A DNA stretch of 64,000 bases from Pseudomonas sp. KBW05 (GTDB lineage Bacteria; Pseudomonadota; Gammaproteobacteria; Pseudomonadales; Pseudomonadaceae): NCBI RefSeq assembly GCF_003852405.1, contig NZ_QAJM01000009.1, positions 124,001-188,000 on the forward strand. The letters are read 5' to 3'. This document shows positions 28,070-37,421 of this stretch, one piece after another. The stretch's first letter is position 1. Each line of letters opens with the position of its first letter. The notes beneath the pieces were generated by a model, which saw only the letters and a list, made by a program, of their open reading frames with translations, was not told the DNA's origin and did no database searches. Both the position numbers and the translations under genes were made by a program.

Positions 28070-28442
28070 TTTGCGGCGCCCTGCTATTGCTCAAGCACTG
28101 AAAACTTTCTGGCGCCAGATTTTCCGCAATCGACTGACGCGCTTAAGTAACAAAACGCTCACACGAAGTTCGCATTTTTTAACTTTATGGTGATAGTGTT
28201 CTTAGAATGCGCCGCTATACTGCAACCTGTGCAGAGGTCAACCCGGTTTCACTATCGGGGCCAGAGCTCGCCAGGCGACACATTCAGTGTGCATCGCCGG
28301 TCACAAGTAACCGCTTAAAGTATCGACCTCAGGCCATTCACTCGAACTTGAACGTTAAACCGTTCAACTTTGAACAGTCTGAAGGCGACTTTCCGGTATG
28401 GCACTGCACAATAATCAAACTCAACTCATATTAGGTAATACA
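28070..28442. other. Long intergenic stretch between pcaR and a small gene
   Basis: Less GC-rich than the genes around it. A possible promoter (TTAACT near 28179, TAGAAT near 28203) and a TATACT at about 28215 could drive the gene at 28443. A 75-codon frame at 28207-28434 lacks codon bias and was not called. No RNA gene was recognised. Confidence 0.35.
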
Positions 28443-28643
28443 GTGACGAAAGATGAACTGCGCGCGGAACTTGAGCGCCAGGAACAACGTTACAAGGACG
28501 TTTACGGCGGGGAAGTCACCACCTACGCCGCGCAGCCTGAGCCCGAGCGTAAACCTTGGCGTAAACGCGCCAGCTTGCTCGATCAGGCGTTTGCCCAGGA
28601 AATCCAAAAGATTGAACAGGAACTCAAGGCTGAAGAGCCATAA
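28443..28643 (+). CDS. Small conserved hypothetical protein
   Basis: A 66-residue charged soluble protein beginning [28 protein letters not shown] and ending in a Glu/Lys-rich helix. The start is taken as GTG at 28443, with AGGT eight bases upstream; an in-frame ATG at 28398 would add 15 residues that look poorly protein-like. I recall similar small proteins in many Pseudomonas genomes but no function. Confidence 0.6.
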   Translation: MTKDELRAELERQEQRYKDVYGGEVTTYAAQPEPERKPWRKRASLLDQAFAQEIQKIEQELKAEEP

Positions 28644-28965
28644 GCCCTTCGACCTGAGCTGCGGCACTTGCCACCTCCGCTGGCGCATTGCCAGCCGAGG
28701 GCTGCGATGATTCGGCACGCGTCCTATCGTCGCAAACGAAATTTCATACAAATGTTTCAGATATGCCGTTTCAGTGGCATTTCCCCCCTGAAACACGCCC
28801 TCGCTTTATAAATCAAAGACTTGCCAAAGCCCCGGAAACCCTGGGATGGGCGCCTTTCGCCCCTGGCATTTCAATGAAGATTGTGACCGATGAGCAGCTA
28901 GTGCATCGATTACCGAGGTTTTCTGGCATAATCGCGCCCCCTTACGACCGGGTCAGAAAACCTTC
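28644..28965. other. Intergenic stretch before the phosphate transporter
   Basis: No convincing gene. A 93-codon plus-strand frame (28688-28969) lacks a ribosome site and typical codon bias. CATAAT at about 28926 may be the -10 box of the pit gene, but no good -35 box is placed. Confidence 0.35.
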
Positions 28966-30441
28966 ATGATCGATTTATTCAGCGGACTGGATGCTTGGGT
29001 TCTAGTGAGCCTGCTGCTCGCCCTGGCCTTTGTCCTCGCCTTCGAGTTCATCAATGGCTTTCATGACACCGCTAACGCGGTGGCCACAGTCATCTATACC
29101 AAAGCCATGCCGCCGCACCTGGCCGTGTTCTTCTCCGGGGTGTTCAACTTCCTCGGCGTGTTGCTCGGTGGTGTCGGTGTCGCCTACGCCATCGTGCACT
29201 TGCTGCCCGTGGAGTTGCTGATCAATGTGAACACCGGCCACGGCCTGGCCATGGTCTTCTCTCTATTGGCAGCGGCGATCACCTGGAACCTGGGCACCTG
29301 GTACTTCGGTATCCCGGCCTCCAGCTCCCACACCCTGATCGGCTCGATCCTCGGTGTCGGCCTGGCCAATGCCCTGATCAACGATATCCCCCTGGCTGAC
29401 GGTGTGAACTGGCAGAAAGCGATCGATATCGGTGCGTCCCTGGTGTTCTCGCCAATGGCCGGCTTCCTGGTCGCAGCCCTGGTGCTGATCGGCCTGAAAT
29501 GGTGGCGCCCACTGTCGAAGATGCACAAGACGCCGGACCAGCGCCGCAAGCTTGATGACAAGAAGCACCCACCGTTCTGGAACCGCCTGGTCCTGGTGAT
29601 CTCCGCCATGGCCGTGAGCTTCGTGCACGGTTCCAACGATGGCCAGAAAGGCATTGGCCTGATCATGCTGGTGCTGATCGGTATCGTGCCGGCGCAGTTC
29701 GTCCTCGACCTGGGCAGCACCACCTACCAGATCGAACGCACCCGTGATGCCACCCTGCACCTCAACCAGTTCTACCAGCGCAACCACGAGACCCTCGGTG
29801 AGTTCCTGGCCTTGGGCAAAAGCGTGAAGGATGACCTGCCGGGCAAGTTCCGTTGCAACCCGCAGCAGACCGAGCCGACCATCAACGCCCTGCTGGGTAC
29901 GTTGAAAGGTGTGTCCGACTACCACTCGCTGACCGCCGACCACCGCATTGAAGTGCGTCGCTACCTGCTCTGCCTGGACGACACCGCGAAGAAAGTCGGC
30001 AAGCTGCCGGGCCTGGATGCGCGTGAGAAGTCCGACCTGGACAAGCTGCGCAAAGACCTGACCGCCACCACCGAGTACGCACCGTTCTGGGTGATCCTCG
30101 CCGTCGCACTGGCCCTGGGCCTGGGCACCATGGTGGGCTGGAAGCGTGTGGTACTGACCATTGGTGAGAAGATCGGCAAGCAAGGCATGACCTATGCCCA
30201 GGGCATGTCGGCGCAGATCACCACGGCCACCATGATTGGTTTCGCCAATATCTTTGCACTGCCGGTGTCCACGACCCACGTACTGTCGTCGGGTGTGGCC
30301 GGTACCATGGTTGCGAACAAAAGCGGCCTGCAAGGCGGGACGGTCAAGACCATCCTGATGGCGTGGGTACTGACCTTGCCAGCTACCGTTGGCCTGTCGG
30401 CCGGGTTGTTCTGGCTGGCGTCGAAGGCGCTGGGCAGCTGA
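28966..30441 (+). CDS. pit: Inorganic phosphate transporter, Pit family
   Basis: A 491-residue low-affinity metal-phosphate:H+ symporter of the inner membrane. Both halves of the internal duplication are visible: FEFINGFHDTANAVATVIYT near the N-terminus, and VSFVHGSNDGQKGIG followed later by ALPVSTTHVLSSGVAGTM. A hydrophilic cytoplasmic loop of about 110 residues separates the halves. About ten membrane segments. Single gene with its own terminator. Shine-Dalgarno is weak at the ATG. Confidence 0.93.
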   Translation: MIDLFSGLDAWVLVSLLLALAFVLAFEFINGFHDTANAVATVIYTKAMPPHLAVFFSGVFNFLGVLLGGVGVAYAIVHLLPVELLINVNTGHGLAMVFSLLAAAITWNLGTWYFGIPASSSHTLIGSILGVGLANALINDIPLADGVNWQKAIDIGASLVFSPMAGFLVAALVLIGLKWWRPLSKMHKTPDQRRKLDDKKHPPFWNRLVLVISAMAVSFVHGSNDGQKGIGLIMLVLIGIVPAQFVLDLGSTTYQIERTRDATLHLNQFYQRNHETLGEFLALGKSVKDDLPGKFRCNPQQTEPTINALLGTLKGVSDYHSLTADHRIEVRRYLLCLDDTAKKVGKLPGLDAREKSDLDKLRKDLTATTEYAPFWVILAVALALGLGTMVGWKRVVLTIGEKIGKQGMTYAQGMSAQITTATMIGFANIFALPVSTTHVLSSGVAGTMVANKSGLQGGTVKTILMAWVLTLPATVGLSAGLFWLASKALGS

Positions 30442-30456
30442 TAAGCCGCCTGCAAT

Positions 30457-30492
30457 AAAAAAGGTGCGATCCGCGAGGGTCGCACCTTTTTT
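30457..30492 (+). terminator. Rho-independent terminator of pit
   Basis: AAAAAAGGTGCGA / TCGCACCTTTTTT stem with a ten-base loop, 16 bases after the stop. Confidence 0.92.
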
Positions 30493-30514
30493 TATACCTG
30501 TACTTCGGCACAAA

Positions 30515-30603
30515 TGTGGGAGCGGGCTTGCCCGCGATAGCGGTGGATCAGCACCTGATTCATCAACTGACAGACTGCTATCGCGGGCAAGCCCGCTCCC
30601 ACA
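30515..30603. repeat. REPIN, variant sequence
   Basis: TGTGGGAGCGGGCTTGCCCG at 30515 and its complement ending at 30603. The unit reads GCCCGCGATAG where the other copies read GCTCGCGAA, a sub-family difference. Confidence 0.88.
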
Positions 30604-30650
30604 CAATCCCACTCATATTGGAGAGCGGCGGTGTTAGTTAAATAGCAGGC

Positions 30651-30676
30651 AAAAAAAAGGGCGACCGAAGTCGCCC
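30651..30676 (-). terminator. Rho-independent terminator of the CcoM-like gene
   Basis: GGGCGAC / GTCGCCC stem closed by a four-base loop; on the minus strand it is followed by eight T. It lies 36 bases after the ccoM stop. Confidence 0.88.
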
Positions 30677-30711
30677 AAAATGCCTTGCGTGCTCATGTAA
30701 TCCAGAAAGAT

Positions 30712-30825
30712 CTATTTTTTCCGCTTATTGGCGTCTTTCCAGATAAAAAAACCAAACCCTACAAAAAACAGCACCATGAGGCTGACAGTCAGCACTCCGG
30801 CAAAAACCACATTATCGAAAAACAT
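30712..30825 (-). CDS. ccoM: CcoM-like small membrane subunit of cbb3 oxidase
   Basis: A 37-residue protein: a short polar start MFFDNVVFAG, one membrane helix (VLTVSLMVLFFVGFGFFIW) and a basic tail KDANKRKK. A near-perfect AGGAGGCC Shine-Dalgarno lies five bases upstream of the ATG and a terminator follows, so it is a genuine gene although very short. The pattern DNVV-AG-(helix)-FGYFIWKD matches, as I recall, CcoM, the small subunit stabilising the cbb3 cytochrome oxidase of P. stutzeri. The cco operon itself is not in this window, so the name is an inference from sequence. Confidence 0.75.
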   Translation of the reverse strand: MFFDNVVFAGVLTVSLMVLFFVGFGFFIWKDANKRKK

Positions 30826-30968
30826 GACCGGCCTCCTGCACTTGCCCTGTTGCGATAGGGCTAAGTTAATCGAGAAGGCGGATTGGAAAATTGACGGGGA
30901 TCAATGCCGCCCACAACGGGGCGTAAAGAAGGGCAATAACTGACCTGCATCAACAGATGCAGGCTGTT

Positions 30969-31130
30969 TCAACGCTTTTTCGGTTTGTTCTTGGGTTTCT
31001 TCTTGGCCTTGCCCAACGGCATGGCCTGCTCGAAGGCCTGGCGTACTTCATTCAGGCGCTTGTCGTTGAGGTCGTGCACGCGCTTGGCACGTTCGGCATT
31101 CAGGTCGATCAGCTTGTCATCATCACTCAT
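30969..31130 (-). CDS. Small basic conserved hypothetical protein
   Basis: A 53-residue soluble protein starting MSDDDKLIDLNAERAKRVHDL, mostly one charged helix, ending in a Lys/Pro tail KAKKKPKNKPKKR. The ATG at 31130 is preferred to one 11 codons upstream. A hairpin CCTGCAT / ATGCAGG (30944-30963) sits just past the stop but lacks a T-run. Function unknown; the basic tail could bind nucleic acid. Confidence 0.6.
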   Translation of the reverse strand: MSDDDKLIDLNAERAKRVHDLNDKRLNEVRQAFEQAMPLGKAKKKPKNKPKKR

Positions 31131-31261
31131 GGCTTGGCTTACGTTGTGGCGGGAATGCCTCAATAATGCGGCCTGCCCCGCCCGACGGCAAATCAGCGGG
31201 CGACAAAATGCAGGTCATCGCCCAAAATCGGCACTTCTCTCAGGCAACGGAGCGCACTCAC

Positions 31262-32128
31262 GTGGCACTGCACAAGGACCTTCCGCCCTTGCTGGCCCTG
31301 CGCGCCTTTGAGGCCGTGGCGCGGCACTTGAGTTTTATCAAGGCGGCGCATGAGTTGTCGGTGACCCAGAGCGCACTGAGCCATCACGTGCAAAAACTTG
31401 AGCAGCACTTGGGCAAACCGCTGTTTATCCGACGCACCCGTGCGATTGATCTGACTGGCGACGGCCAACGCTACTACGACGAAATCCGCCCAGCCCTCGA
31501 CGCCATCGCTGCCGCCACCCGCACCCAACGCGCCGCCCCCAGCACCACGGTGCTGCGCATCGGCCTGCTCGCCTCCTTCGCCACCTTGTGGCTGGCGCCA
31601 CGCCTGGCGGACTTTCTGCATCGCTACCCGCATATCCAGGTGGAGTTGTTACCGGCGATTCAACTGGCTGATGTCGCCGCCGCCGAAGTGGACCTGGCGA
31701 TACGCTATGGCAAGGGCGATTGGCCCGATGTACAGGCCACACGCCTGATGGCGGAAGTGATCTCGCCGGTGTGCAGCCCGGCGTTCAAGGCACGGCATGA
31801 CAGCCCGCTGCTGATGGCCACCTCCCACCGGCCGTTCGAATGGACCGATTGGTCCGCGCACTACCATGCCGATCTCACCGGCCACCCCCGCGTGATGCTG
31901 CACGACTACAACATCGTGGTCGAAGCCGCCGTGGCCGGCCAGGGCATCGCCATGGGCCGCCACCGCTTGATCGAGCGTCGGCTCAAGGACGGCAGCCTGG
32001 TGCAAGCCTTTGACTGGCCGCCGTATCACAGTGACATCGGTTACTGGCTGATCGCCCCCCAAGGCCCTGCCAGCGCGGCGGCCGCATGTTTCAGCCAATG
32101 GCTGAAGGACGCCTGTGGCGATGCGTGA
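31262..32128 (+). CDS. LysR-family regulator, GcvA-like
   Basis: A 288-residue LysR regulator if the GTG at 31262 is used (GGAG eight bases upstream); an in-frame ATG at 31208 is the alternative. The helix-turn-helix is LRAFEAVARHLSFIKAAHELSVTQSALSHHVQKLE, typical of GcvA-like members, followed by a periplasmic-binding-protein-like effector domain with IRYGKGDWPDVQATRLM. It precedes a RidA/aminotransferase pair on the same strand by about 90 bases and may regulate it. Confidence 0.85.
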   Translation: MALHKDLPPLLALRAFEAVARHLSFIKAAHELSVTQSALSHHVQKLEQHLGKPLFIRRTRAIDLTGDGQRYYDEIRPALDAIAAATRTQRAAPSTTVLRIGLLASFATLWLAPRLADFLHRYPHIQVELLPAIQLADVAAAEVDLAIRYGKGDWPDVQATRLMAEVISPVCSPAFKARHDSPLLMATSHRPFEWTDWSAHYHADLTGHPRVMLHDYNIVVEAAVAGQGIAMGRHRLIERRLKDGSLVQAFDWPPYHSDIGYWLIAPQGPASAAAACFSQWLKDACGDA

Positions 32129-32219
32129 GTTTTTTCGATTCATTGGGTGAGAACTATCCGTTTGTCGCCGGCCGGCCTGGCCGACATGCTCAAGCCTCTT
32201 TTACCGTTGAGGATTGATC

Positions 32220-32690
32220 ATGAGCGACTCCCTGCGCCAACGCGTGCAAGCCCTTGGCCTCACGCTGCCGACACCCAGCCAGCCGGCGGCCAACTACCTC
32301 AACTATGTGATCAGCGCGAACCAGTTGTTCGTCTCCGGGCAGATTCCGCTGGTGGAAGGCAAACCGGCCTACATCGGCCGCCTGGGCGAATCCCTCAGCG
32401 ATGAGGAAGGTACCCAGGCCGCCGAACTGGCGGCGCTGGGCCTGCTGGGGCAATTGAGCCATGCGCTGGGGGATGACCTGTCGCGCCTGGTGCGCACAGT
32501 GCGCCTGGGTGTTTTTATCGCCAGCAGCGGCGAATTCACGCACCAGAGCGCGGTCGCCAACGGTGCGTCGAACCTTTTGGTGAATGCCCTCGGCGACAAA
32601 GGTCGGCATGTGCGCACCGCCGTCGGGGTGGCCAGCCTTCCCGCCGGTGTCGCGGTGGAGGTGGACGGGATTTTCGAGCTGCAACCATGA
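32220..32690 (+). CDS. RidA-family (YjgF/UK114) protein
   Basis: A 156-residue member of the Rid family, which hydrolyses reactive enamine/imine products of PLP enzymes. Sequence such as LFVSGQIPLVEGKPAYIGRLG and LVRTVRLGVFIASSGEF fits the YjgF-like sub-family with longer chains rather than archetypal RidA; the key Arg of RidA is not obvious. ATG at 32220 with GAGGA six bases upstream. Its stop overlaps the start of the aminotransferase gene by four bases, so the two act together. Confidence 0.85.
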   Translation: MSDSLRQRVQALGLTLPTPSQPAANYLNYVISANQLFVSGQIPLVEGKPAYIGRLGESLSDEEGTQAAELAALGLLGQLSHALGDDLSRLVRTVRLGVFIASSGEFTHQSAVANGASNLLVNALGDKGRHVRTAVGVASLPAGVAVEVDGIFELQP

Positions 32691-33868
32691 ACCTGCTCGA
32701 CACCCAAGCGCTGCGCGACGCCACACCCGGCTGCCAATCCGGCATCGTCCACCTCAATCATGCCGGCGCCTCGCTGCCGAGCCAGGCCACCCTCGATGCA
32801 ATCATCGCGCAACTGCACCGCGAAGCCCGCGACGGTCCGATGGAAGCCGGCGAGCATGGCGCCCTGCTATTGGAAAACGCCCGCCGCGCGGCCGCGCAAT
32901 TGCTCAATGCGCCCGCCTCGTCGATTGCCTTCGCCAGCAGCGGCTCGGCGGCCTGGAATATGGCGTTCCAGGCACTGGCCCCGTGGCAGCCGGGCGACCG
33001 TATCCTGGTGGGCCGCCATGAATGGGGCGGCAACCTGGCGAGCATGCAGCTCGCGGTGCAAGCCGGCGCCCGCGTGGAGGTCATCCCCTGCGATGCAAGC
33101 GGCGCGGTGTGCCCGCTGGCGCTGGAAGCGATGATCGACGCCAACGTGAAGCTGATCGACCTCACCTGGTTGCCGGCCAACGGCGGCCTGATCAACCCGG
33201 TCCAGGCTATCGGCGAGGTCGCCAAAAAATACGCGATCCCTTATTTCATCGACGCCGGCCAAGCTGTCGGCCAGGTGCCGGTGGATGTCCAGGCGCTGCA
33301 CTGCGATGTGCTCAAATCGGCGGGCCGCAAGCACCTGCGCGGGCCGCGCGGTACCGCGTTGCTGTATGTCCGGCCGGCGTTCCTTGCGCAGTTGAACCCG
33401 GCCCAGCGCGATGTGTTTTCCGCGCCGTGGACGGCCGACGGATTCGACCTGCGCAACGACGCCCGCCGCTTTGAAACCAGCGAAGTGTCCTACGCCTTAT
33501 TGGCGGGATTGGGTAATGCATTGCAGGAGATAAATCGCCTGGGTATCGAGCAGGTGTGGGAAACCATCAGGCAGACCAGCCAGCAGAGTCGGGAAGCGCT
33601 GCGCCAGATCCCAGGCATTGCCTTGCATGATCTGGGCGCCAGCCAATCGGGCCTGATCGCCTTCAACCTGGCCGGTTGGGACGCCTTTGAACTGAAACGG
33701 CGGCTGGGCTTGCAGGGCATCAATATCGGCGCCAACGGCGTGGCCTACACCCCGCTGGATATGCAGGCGCGCGGCCTGGCCAGCGTGGCGCGGATTTCCG
33801 TCAGCCCGCTCAATAACGCGGACGACATCGAGCGGCTGCTGGCCGCCCTGCGGGCATTGTGCGGCTAG
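32687..33868 (+). CDS. Class V aminotransferase (cysteine desulfurase / isopenicillin epimerase-like)
   Basis: A 393-residue PLP enzyme. FASSGSAAWNMAFQAL is the phosphate-binding region, YFIDAGQAVGQVPVDV carries the PLP-ring Asp, and SAGRKHLRGPRG contains the probable PLP Lys at residue 215. The C-terminal domain includes NIGANGVAYTPLDM and ARISVSPLNN. No desulfurase Cys loop is evident, so the substrate is unclear. Translationally coupled to the RidA-type gene, suggesting an imine-releasing reaction. Converges with the next gene, overlapping by four bases. Confidence 0.85.
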   Translation: MNLLDTQALRDATPGCQSGIVHLNHAGASLPSQATLDAIIAQLHREARDGPMEAGEHGALLLENARRAAAQLLNAPASSIAFASSGSAAWNMAFQALAPWQPGDRILVGRHEWGGNLASMQLAVQAGARVEVIPCDASGAVCPLALEAMIDANVKLIDLTWLPANGGLINPVQAIGEVAKKYAIPYFIDAGQAVGQVPVDVQALHCDVLKSAGRKHLRGPRGTALLYVRPAFLAQLNPAQRDVFSAPWTADGFDLRNDARRFETSEVSYALLAGLGNALQEINRLGIEQVWETIRQTSQQSREALRQIPGIALHDLGASQSGLIAFNLAGWDAFELKRRLGLQGINIGANGVAYTPLDMQARGLASVARISVSPLNNADDIERLLAALRALCG

Positions 33869-34206
33869 ACTTCGACATCCACCCACAAGCCCTGGCGCGG
33901 TGCATCTTCAATCAGCGGGATCACCGGCACGGTATTGTCGGCATTGAGCACATCCCCCGGAATCGCCAGGTGCTGCTCCGGGTCTTCGTCGGCTTCACGC
34001 CGGCGCTTCTGTTGCTCTTGCTGGCGCCGCTGTTCTTCGCGCAGCAGCAGGGTCGATTGCTCGGCGTCACGGTTTTTCAGGTCGATGGTGCTTTCATTGG
34101 AGCCCGGTTGTACTGGCACCACGGGCGGGATGTCCGGCTTCTGGCGCACCGGATCGAGTTGTGACGTGACCGGCACAACGCTCACGGGCAGCATGGGTGG
34201 CAGCAT
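33865..34206 (-). CDS. Conserved hypothetical Pro/Gln-rich protein
   Basis: A 113-residue protein: a Pro-rich N-terminal third (MLPPMLPVSVVPVTSQLDPV, then IPPVVPVQPG), a charged Gln/Arg/Glu coiled-coil-like stretch (LLLREEQRRQQEQQKRRREADEDPEQHLA) and an acidic end. No signal peptide. ATG at 34206 with AGGAGAG ten bases upstream. I recall homologs only in Pseudomonas. The 220 bases between it and rapA must hold both promoters. Confidence 0.65.
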   Translation of the reverse strand: MLPPMLPVSVVPVTSQLDPVRQKPDIPPVVPVQPGSNESTIDLKNRDAEQSTLLLREEQRRQQEQQKRRREADEDPEQHLAIPGDVLNADNTVPVIPLIEDAPRQGLWVDVEV

Positions 34207-34426
34207 AAGGTTTACTCTCCTGATCAACAGGCTGTCGGCACGCCGGATTGCGACTTGAGCGCGCACTCGCCAAGCTGTGACCCAGTCGACACTCCCAAGT
34301 GCCCGCCACCCGTCGATCCGACTTCCGCGCAGCCACGCAAACGGAGTAGTTTTTGTCAGGAGTCCTTTGGCTGAGGGCCGTGTTCCGTTAAGATAGTCGG
34401 CTTTTTCACGGCGGGAGTCAGGCAGC

Positions 34427-37273
34427 ATGGCGCAGCAGTATCAACCGGGGCAACGCTGGATTAGTGACAGCGAAGCAGAGCTGGGGTTAGGCACCGTTCT
34501 GGCACAGGACGGGCGCTTGTTGACCGTGCTCTATCCGGCCACTGGCGACACCCGCCAGTATGCGCTACGGAATGCGCCCCTCACCCGCGTGCGGTTCTCG
34601 CCGGGTGACAGCATCACCCATTTCGAAGGCTGGAAAATGACCGTACAGGAAGTCGACGACGTCGATGGCCTGCTGGTCTACCACGGCCTCAATGGGCAGA
34701 ACGAGCAGGTCACCCTGCCGGAAACCCAACTGTCCAACTTCATCCAGTTCCGCCTGGCCAGCGACCGTCTGTTTGCCGGGCAGATCGACCCGCTGGCCTG
34801 GTTCTCGCTGCGTTACCACACCCTGGAACACACCAGCCGCCAGTTGCAGTCCGCCCTGTGGGGCCTGGGTGGCGTGCGCGCACAACCGATTGCCCACCAA
34901 TTGCACATTGCCCGTGAAGTCGCTGACCGTATCGCGCCGCGGGTATTGCTGGCCGACGAAGTAGGCCTGGGCAAGACCATCGAAGCCGGCCTGGTGATCC
35001 ATCGCCAGCTGCTGTCGGGCCGCGCCAACCGCGTGCTGATCCTGGTCCCGGAAAACCTGCAACACCAGTGGCTGGTGGAAATGCGCCGCCGCTTCAACCT
35101 GCAGGTTGCGCTGTTCGACGAAGAACGCTTTATCGAAAGCGATGCCGCCAACCCGTTCGAAGACACCCAGCTTGCCCTGGTTGCGTTGGAATGGCTGGTG
35201 GACGACGAGAAGGCCCAGGATGCGCTGTTCGCAGCCGGCTGGGACTTGCTGGTGGTCGATGAAGCCCACCACCTGGTCTGGCACGAAGAAAAAGCCAGCG
35301 CCGAATACGCCCTGGTCGAGCAACTGGCCGAAGTGATTCCTGGCGTGCTGCTGCTGACCGCCACCCCGGAACAACTGGGCCAGGACAGCCACTTCGCGCG
35401 CCTGCGCCTGCTGGACCCGAACCGCTTCCACGACCTGGCCGCCTTCCGCGCCGAGAGCGAGAACTATCGCCCGGTGGCCGAAGCCGTGCAGGAGTTGATG
35501 GACAAGGGACGCCTGTCGCCCAAAGCGCATAAAACCATCCAGGGTTTCCTCGGTGACGAAGGCGAAGCCCTGCTCACCGCCGTCAACGATGGCGACACCG
35601 AAGCCAGCGCACGCCTGGTGCGTGAGCTGCTCGACCGCCACGGCACCGGCCGCGTGCTGTTCCGCAACACCCGCGCCGCCGTGCAGGGTTTCCCGGAGCG
35701 CAAGCTGCACGCCTACCCGCTGGCCAACCCGGACGAATACCTCGAACTGCCGCTGGGCGAGCACGCCGAGCTGTACCCGGAAGTCAGCTTCCAGGCACAA
35801 CCGGACATCGAAGAAGAACACCGCTGGTGGCGCTTCGACCCACGGGTCGAGTGGCTGATCGACCAGCTGAAAATGCTCAAGCGCACCAAGGTCCTGGTGA
35901 TCTGCGCCCACGCCGAAACCGCCATGGACCTGGAAGACGCCCTGCGCGTGCGTTCCGGTATTCCGGCCACGGTGTTCCACGAGGGCATGAACATCCTCGA
36001 ACGTGACCGCGCCGCCGCCTACTTCGCCGATGAAGAATTCGGCGCCCAGGTGCTGATCTGCTCCGAGATCGGCAGCGAAGGCCGCAACTTCCAGTTCTCC
36101 CACCACCTGGTGCTGTTCGACCTGCCGTCCCACCCCGATCTGCTGGAACAGCGCATCGGCCGTCTGGACCGGATCGGCCAGAAACACGTGATCGAACTGC
36201 ACGTGCCGTACCTGGAAACCAGCCCGCAAGAGCGCCTGTTCCAGTGGTACAACGAAGCGCTGAATGCCTTCCTCAACACCTGCCCGACCGGCAACGCCTT
36301 GCAGCATCAGTTCGGCCCTCGCCTGCTGCCGCTGCTGGAAGCCGCCGACGACGGCGAGTGGCAAGCCCTGATCGACGAAGCCCGCACCGAGCGCGAGCGC
36401 CTGGAGCAAGAGCTGCACACCGGTCGCGACCGCCTGCTGGAACTCAACTCCGGCGGTGCCGGCGAAGGCGATGCGTTGGTCGAGGACATCCTCGAGCAAG
36501 ACGATCAGTTCGCCCTGCCGATCTACATGGAAACCCTGTTCGATGCGTTTGGCATCGACAGCGAAGACCATTCGGAAAACGCCCTGATCCTCAAGCCGAG
36601 CGAAAAAATGCTCGACGCCAGCTTCCCCCTGGGCGACGACGAAGGCGTGACCATCACCTACGACCGCAACCAGGCGCTGTCGCGCGAAGACATGCAGTTC
36701 ATCACCTGGGAACACCCGATGGTGCAAGGCGGCATGGACCTGGTGCTGTCTGGCTCGATGGGCAACACCGCCGTGGCGCTGATCAAGAACAAGGCGCTCA
36801 AGCCGGGCACCGTGTTGCTGGAACTGCTCTACGTCAGCGAAGTGGTGGCACCGCGCGCCCTGCAACTGGGCCGTTACCTGCCGCCGGCGGCACTGCGCTG
36901 CTTGCTGGATGCCAATGGCAATGACCTGTCGGGCCGTGTGTCGTTCGTGACCCTCAACGACCAGCTGGAAAGCGTACCACGCGCCAGCGCCAACAAGTTT
37001 ATCCAGGCTCAGCGCGACCAACTGACGCCACGGATCAACGCCGGTGAAGAGAAAATCACCCCGCAACATGCCGAACGCGTGGCCGAGGCCAAGCGTCGCC
37101 TGGCGGCGGACACCGACGAAGAACTGGCGCGCCTGACCGCGTTGCAGGCGGTCAACCCGACTGTGCGTGACAGTGAGTTGGTGGCGTTGCGCAATCAGCG
37201 CGAGCAAGGGTTGGCGATGCTGGATAAAGCGGCTTTGCGCCTGGAAGCGATTCGAGTGCTGGTCGCCGGCTAA
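34427..37273 (+). CDS. rapA: RNA polymerase-associated ATPase RapA
   Basis: A 948-residue SWI2/SNF2 ATPase that recycles RNA polymerase. The N-terminal Tudor-like domains (about 1-110) start [22 protein letters not shown]. Walker A is [11 protein letters not shown] near residues 175-185, the DEAH box is at 278-281, and the helicase C-terminal domain includes [20 protein letters not shown] and [11 protein letters not shown]. Length is close to E. coli RapA (968). Single gene with a strong terminator. Confidence 0.96.
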   Translation: MAQQYQPGQRWISDSEAELGLGTVLAQDGRLLTVLYPATGDTRQYALRNAPLTRVRFSPGDSITHFEGWKMTVQEVDDVDGLLVYHGLNGQNEQVTLPETQLSNFIQFRLASDRLFAGQIDPLAWFSLRYHTLEHTSRQLQSALWGLGGVRAQPIAHQLHIAREVADRIAPRVLLADEVGLGKTIEAGLVIHRQLLSGRANRVLILVPENLQHQWLVEMRRRFNLQVALFDEERFIESDAANPFEDTQLALVALEWLVDDEKAQDALFAAGWDLLVVDEAHHLVWHEEKASAEYALVEQLAEVIPGVLLLTATPEQLGQDSHFARLRLLDPNRFHDLAAFRAESENYRPVAEAVQELMDKGRLSPKAHKTIQGFLGDEGEALLTAVNDGDTEASARLVRELLDRHGTGRVLFRNTRAAVQGFPERKLHAYPLANPDEYLELPLGEHAELYPEVSFQAQPDIEEEHRWWRFDPRVEWLIDQLKMLKRTKVLVICAHAETAMDLEDALRVRSGIPATVFHEGMNILERDRAAAYFADEEFGAQVLICSEIGSEGRNFQFSHHLVLFDLPSHPDLLEQRIGRLDRIGQKHVIELHVPYLETSPQERLFQWYNEALNAFLNTCPTGNALQHQFGPRLLPLLEAADDGEWQALIDEARTERERLEQELHTGRDRLLELNSGGAGEGDALVEDILEQDDQFALPIYMETLFDAFGIDSEDHSENALILKPSEKMLDASFPLGDDEGVTITYDRNQALSREDMQFITWEHPMVQGGMDLVLSGSMGNTAVALIKNKALKPGTVLLELLYVSEVVAPRALQLGRYLPPAALRCLLDANGNDLSGRVSFVTLNDQLESVPRASANKFIQAQRDQLTPRINAGEEKITPQHAERVAEAKRRLAADTDEELARLTALQAVNPTVRDSELVALRNQREQGLAMLDKAALRLEAIRVLVAG

Positions 37274-37275
37274 AC

Positions 37276-37304
37276 AAGAAGGCCCGCGCAATGCGGGCCT
37301 TCTT
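37276..37304 (+). terminator. Rho-independent terminator of rapA
   Basis: A perfect 12-bp inverted repeat AAGAAGGCCCGC / GCGGGCCTTCTT with a five-base loop, followed by a T-rich tract, three bases after the stop. Confidence 0.92.
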
Positions 37305-37323
37305 TATTTGCCTTTCGGGCCTC

Positions 37324-37406
37324 TTCGCGAGCAAGCCCGCTCCCACATTTGATTGCATTTCAACTGGAGAAACTCAGTCGAATGTGGGAGCGGGCTTGCT
37401 CGCGAA
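37324..37406. repeat. REP pair in outward orientation
   Basis: TTCGCGAGCAAGCCCGCTCC at 37324 and its complement ending at 37406, about 35 bases apart; same orientation as the copy at 21081. It lies between convergent rapA and the MFS gene. Confidence 0.88.
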
Positions 37407-37421
37407 GGCGTCACCTAAGTC

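Noticed and set aside
28207-28434. 75-codon plus-strand frame before the small gene at 28443
   Set aside because: No ribosome site, mixed composition, overlaps the next gene's upstream region; no support.
28688-28969. 93-codon plus-strand frame before the phosphate transporter
   Set aside because: No ribosome site, atypical codon use, overlaps the pit start.
34565-37291. 908-codon minus-strand frame opposite rapA
   Set aside because: Shadow of rapA codon bias; composition is not protein-like and rapA is complete.
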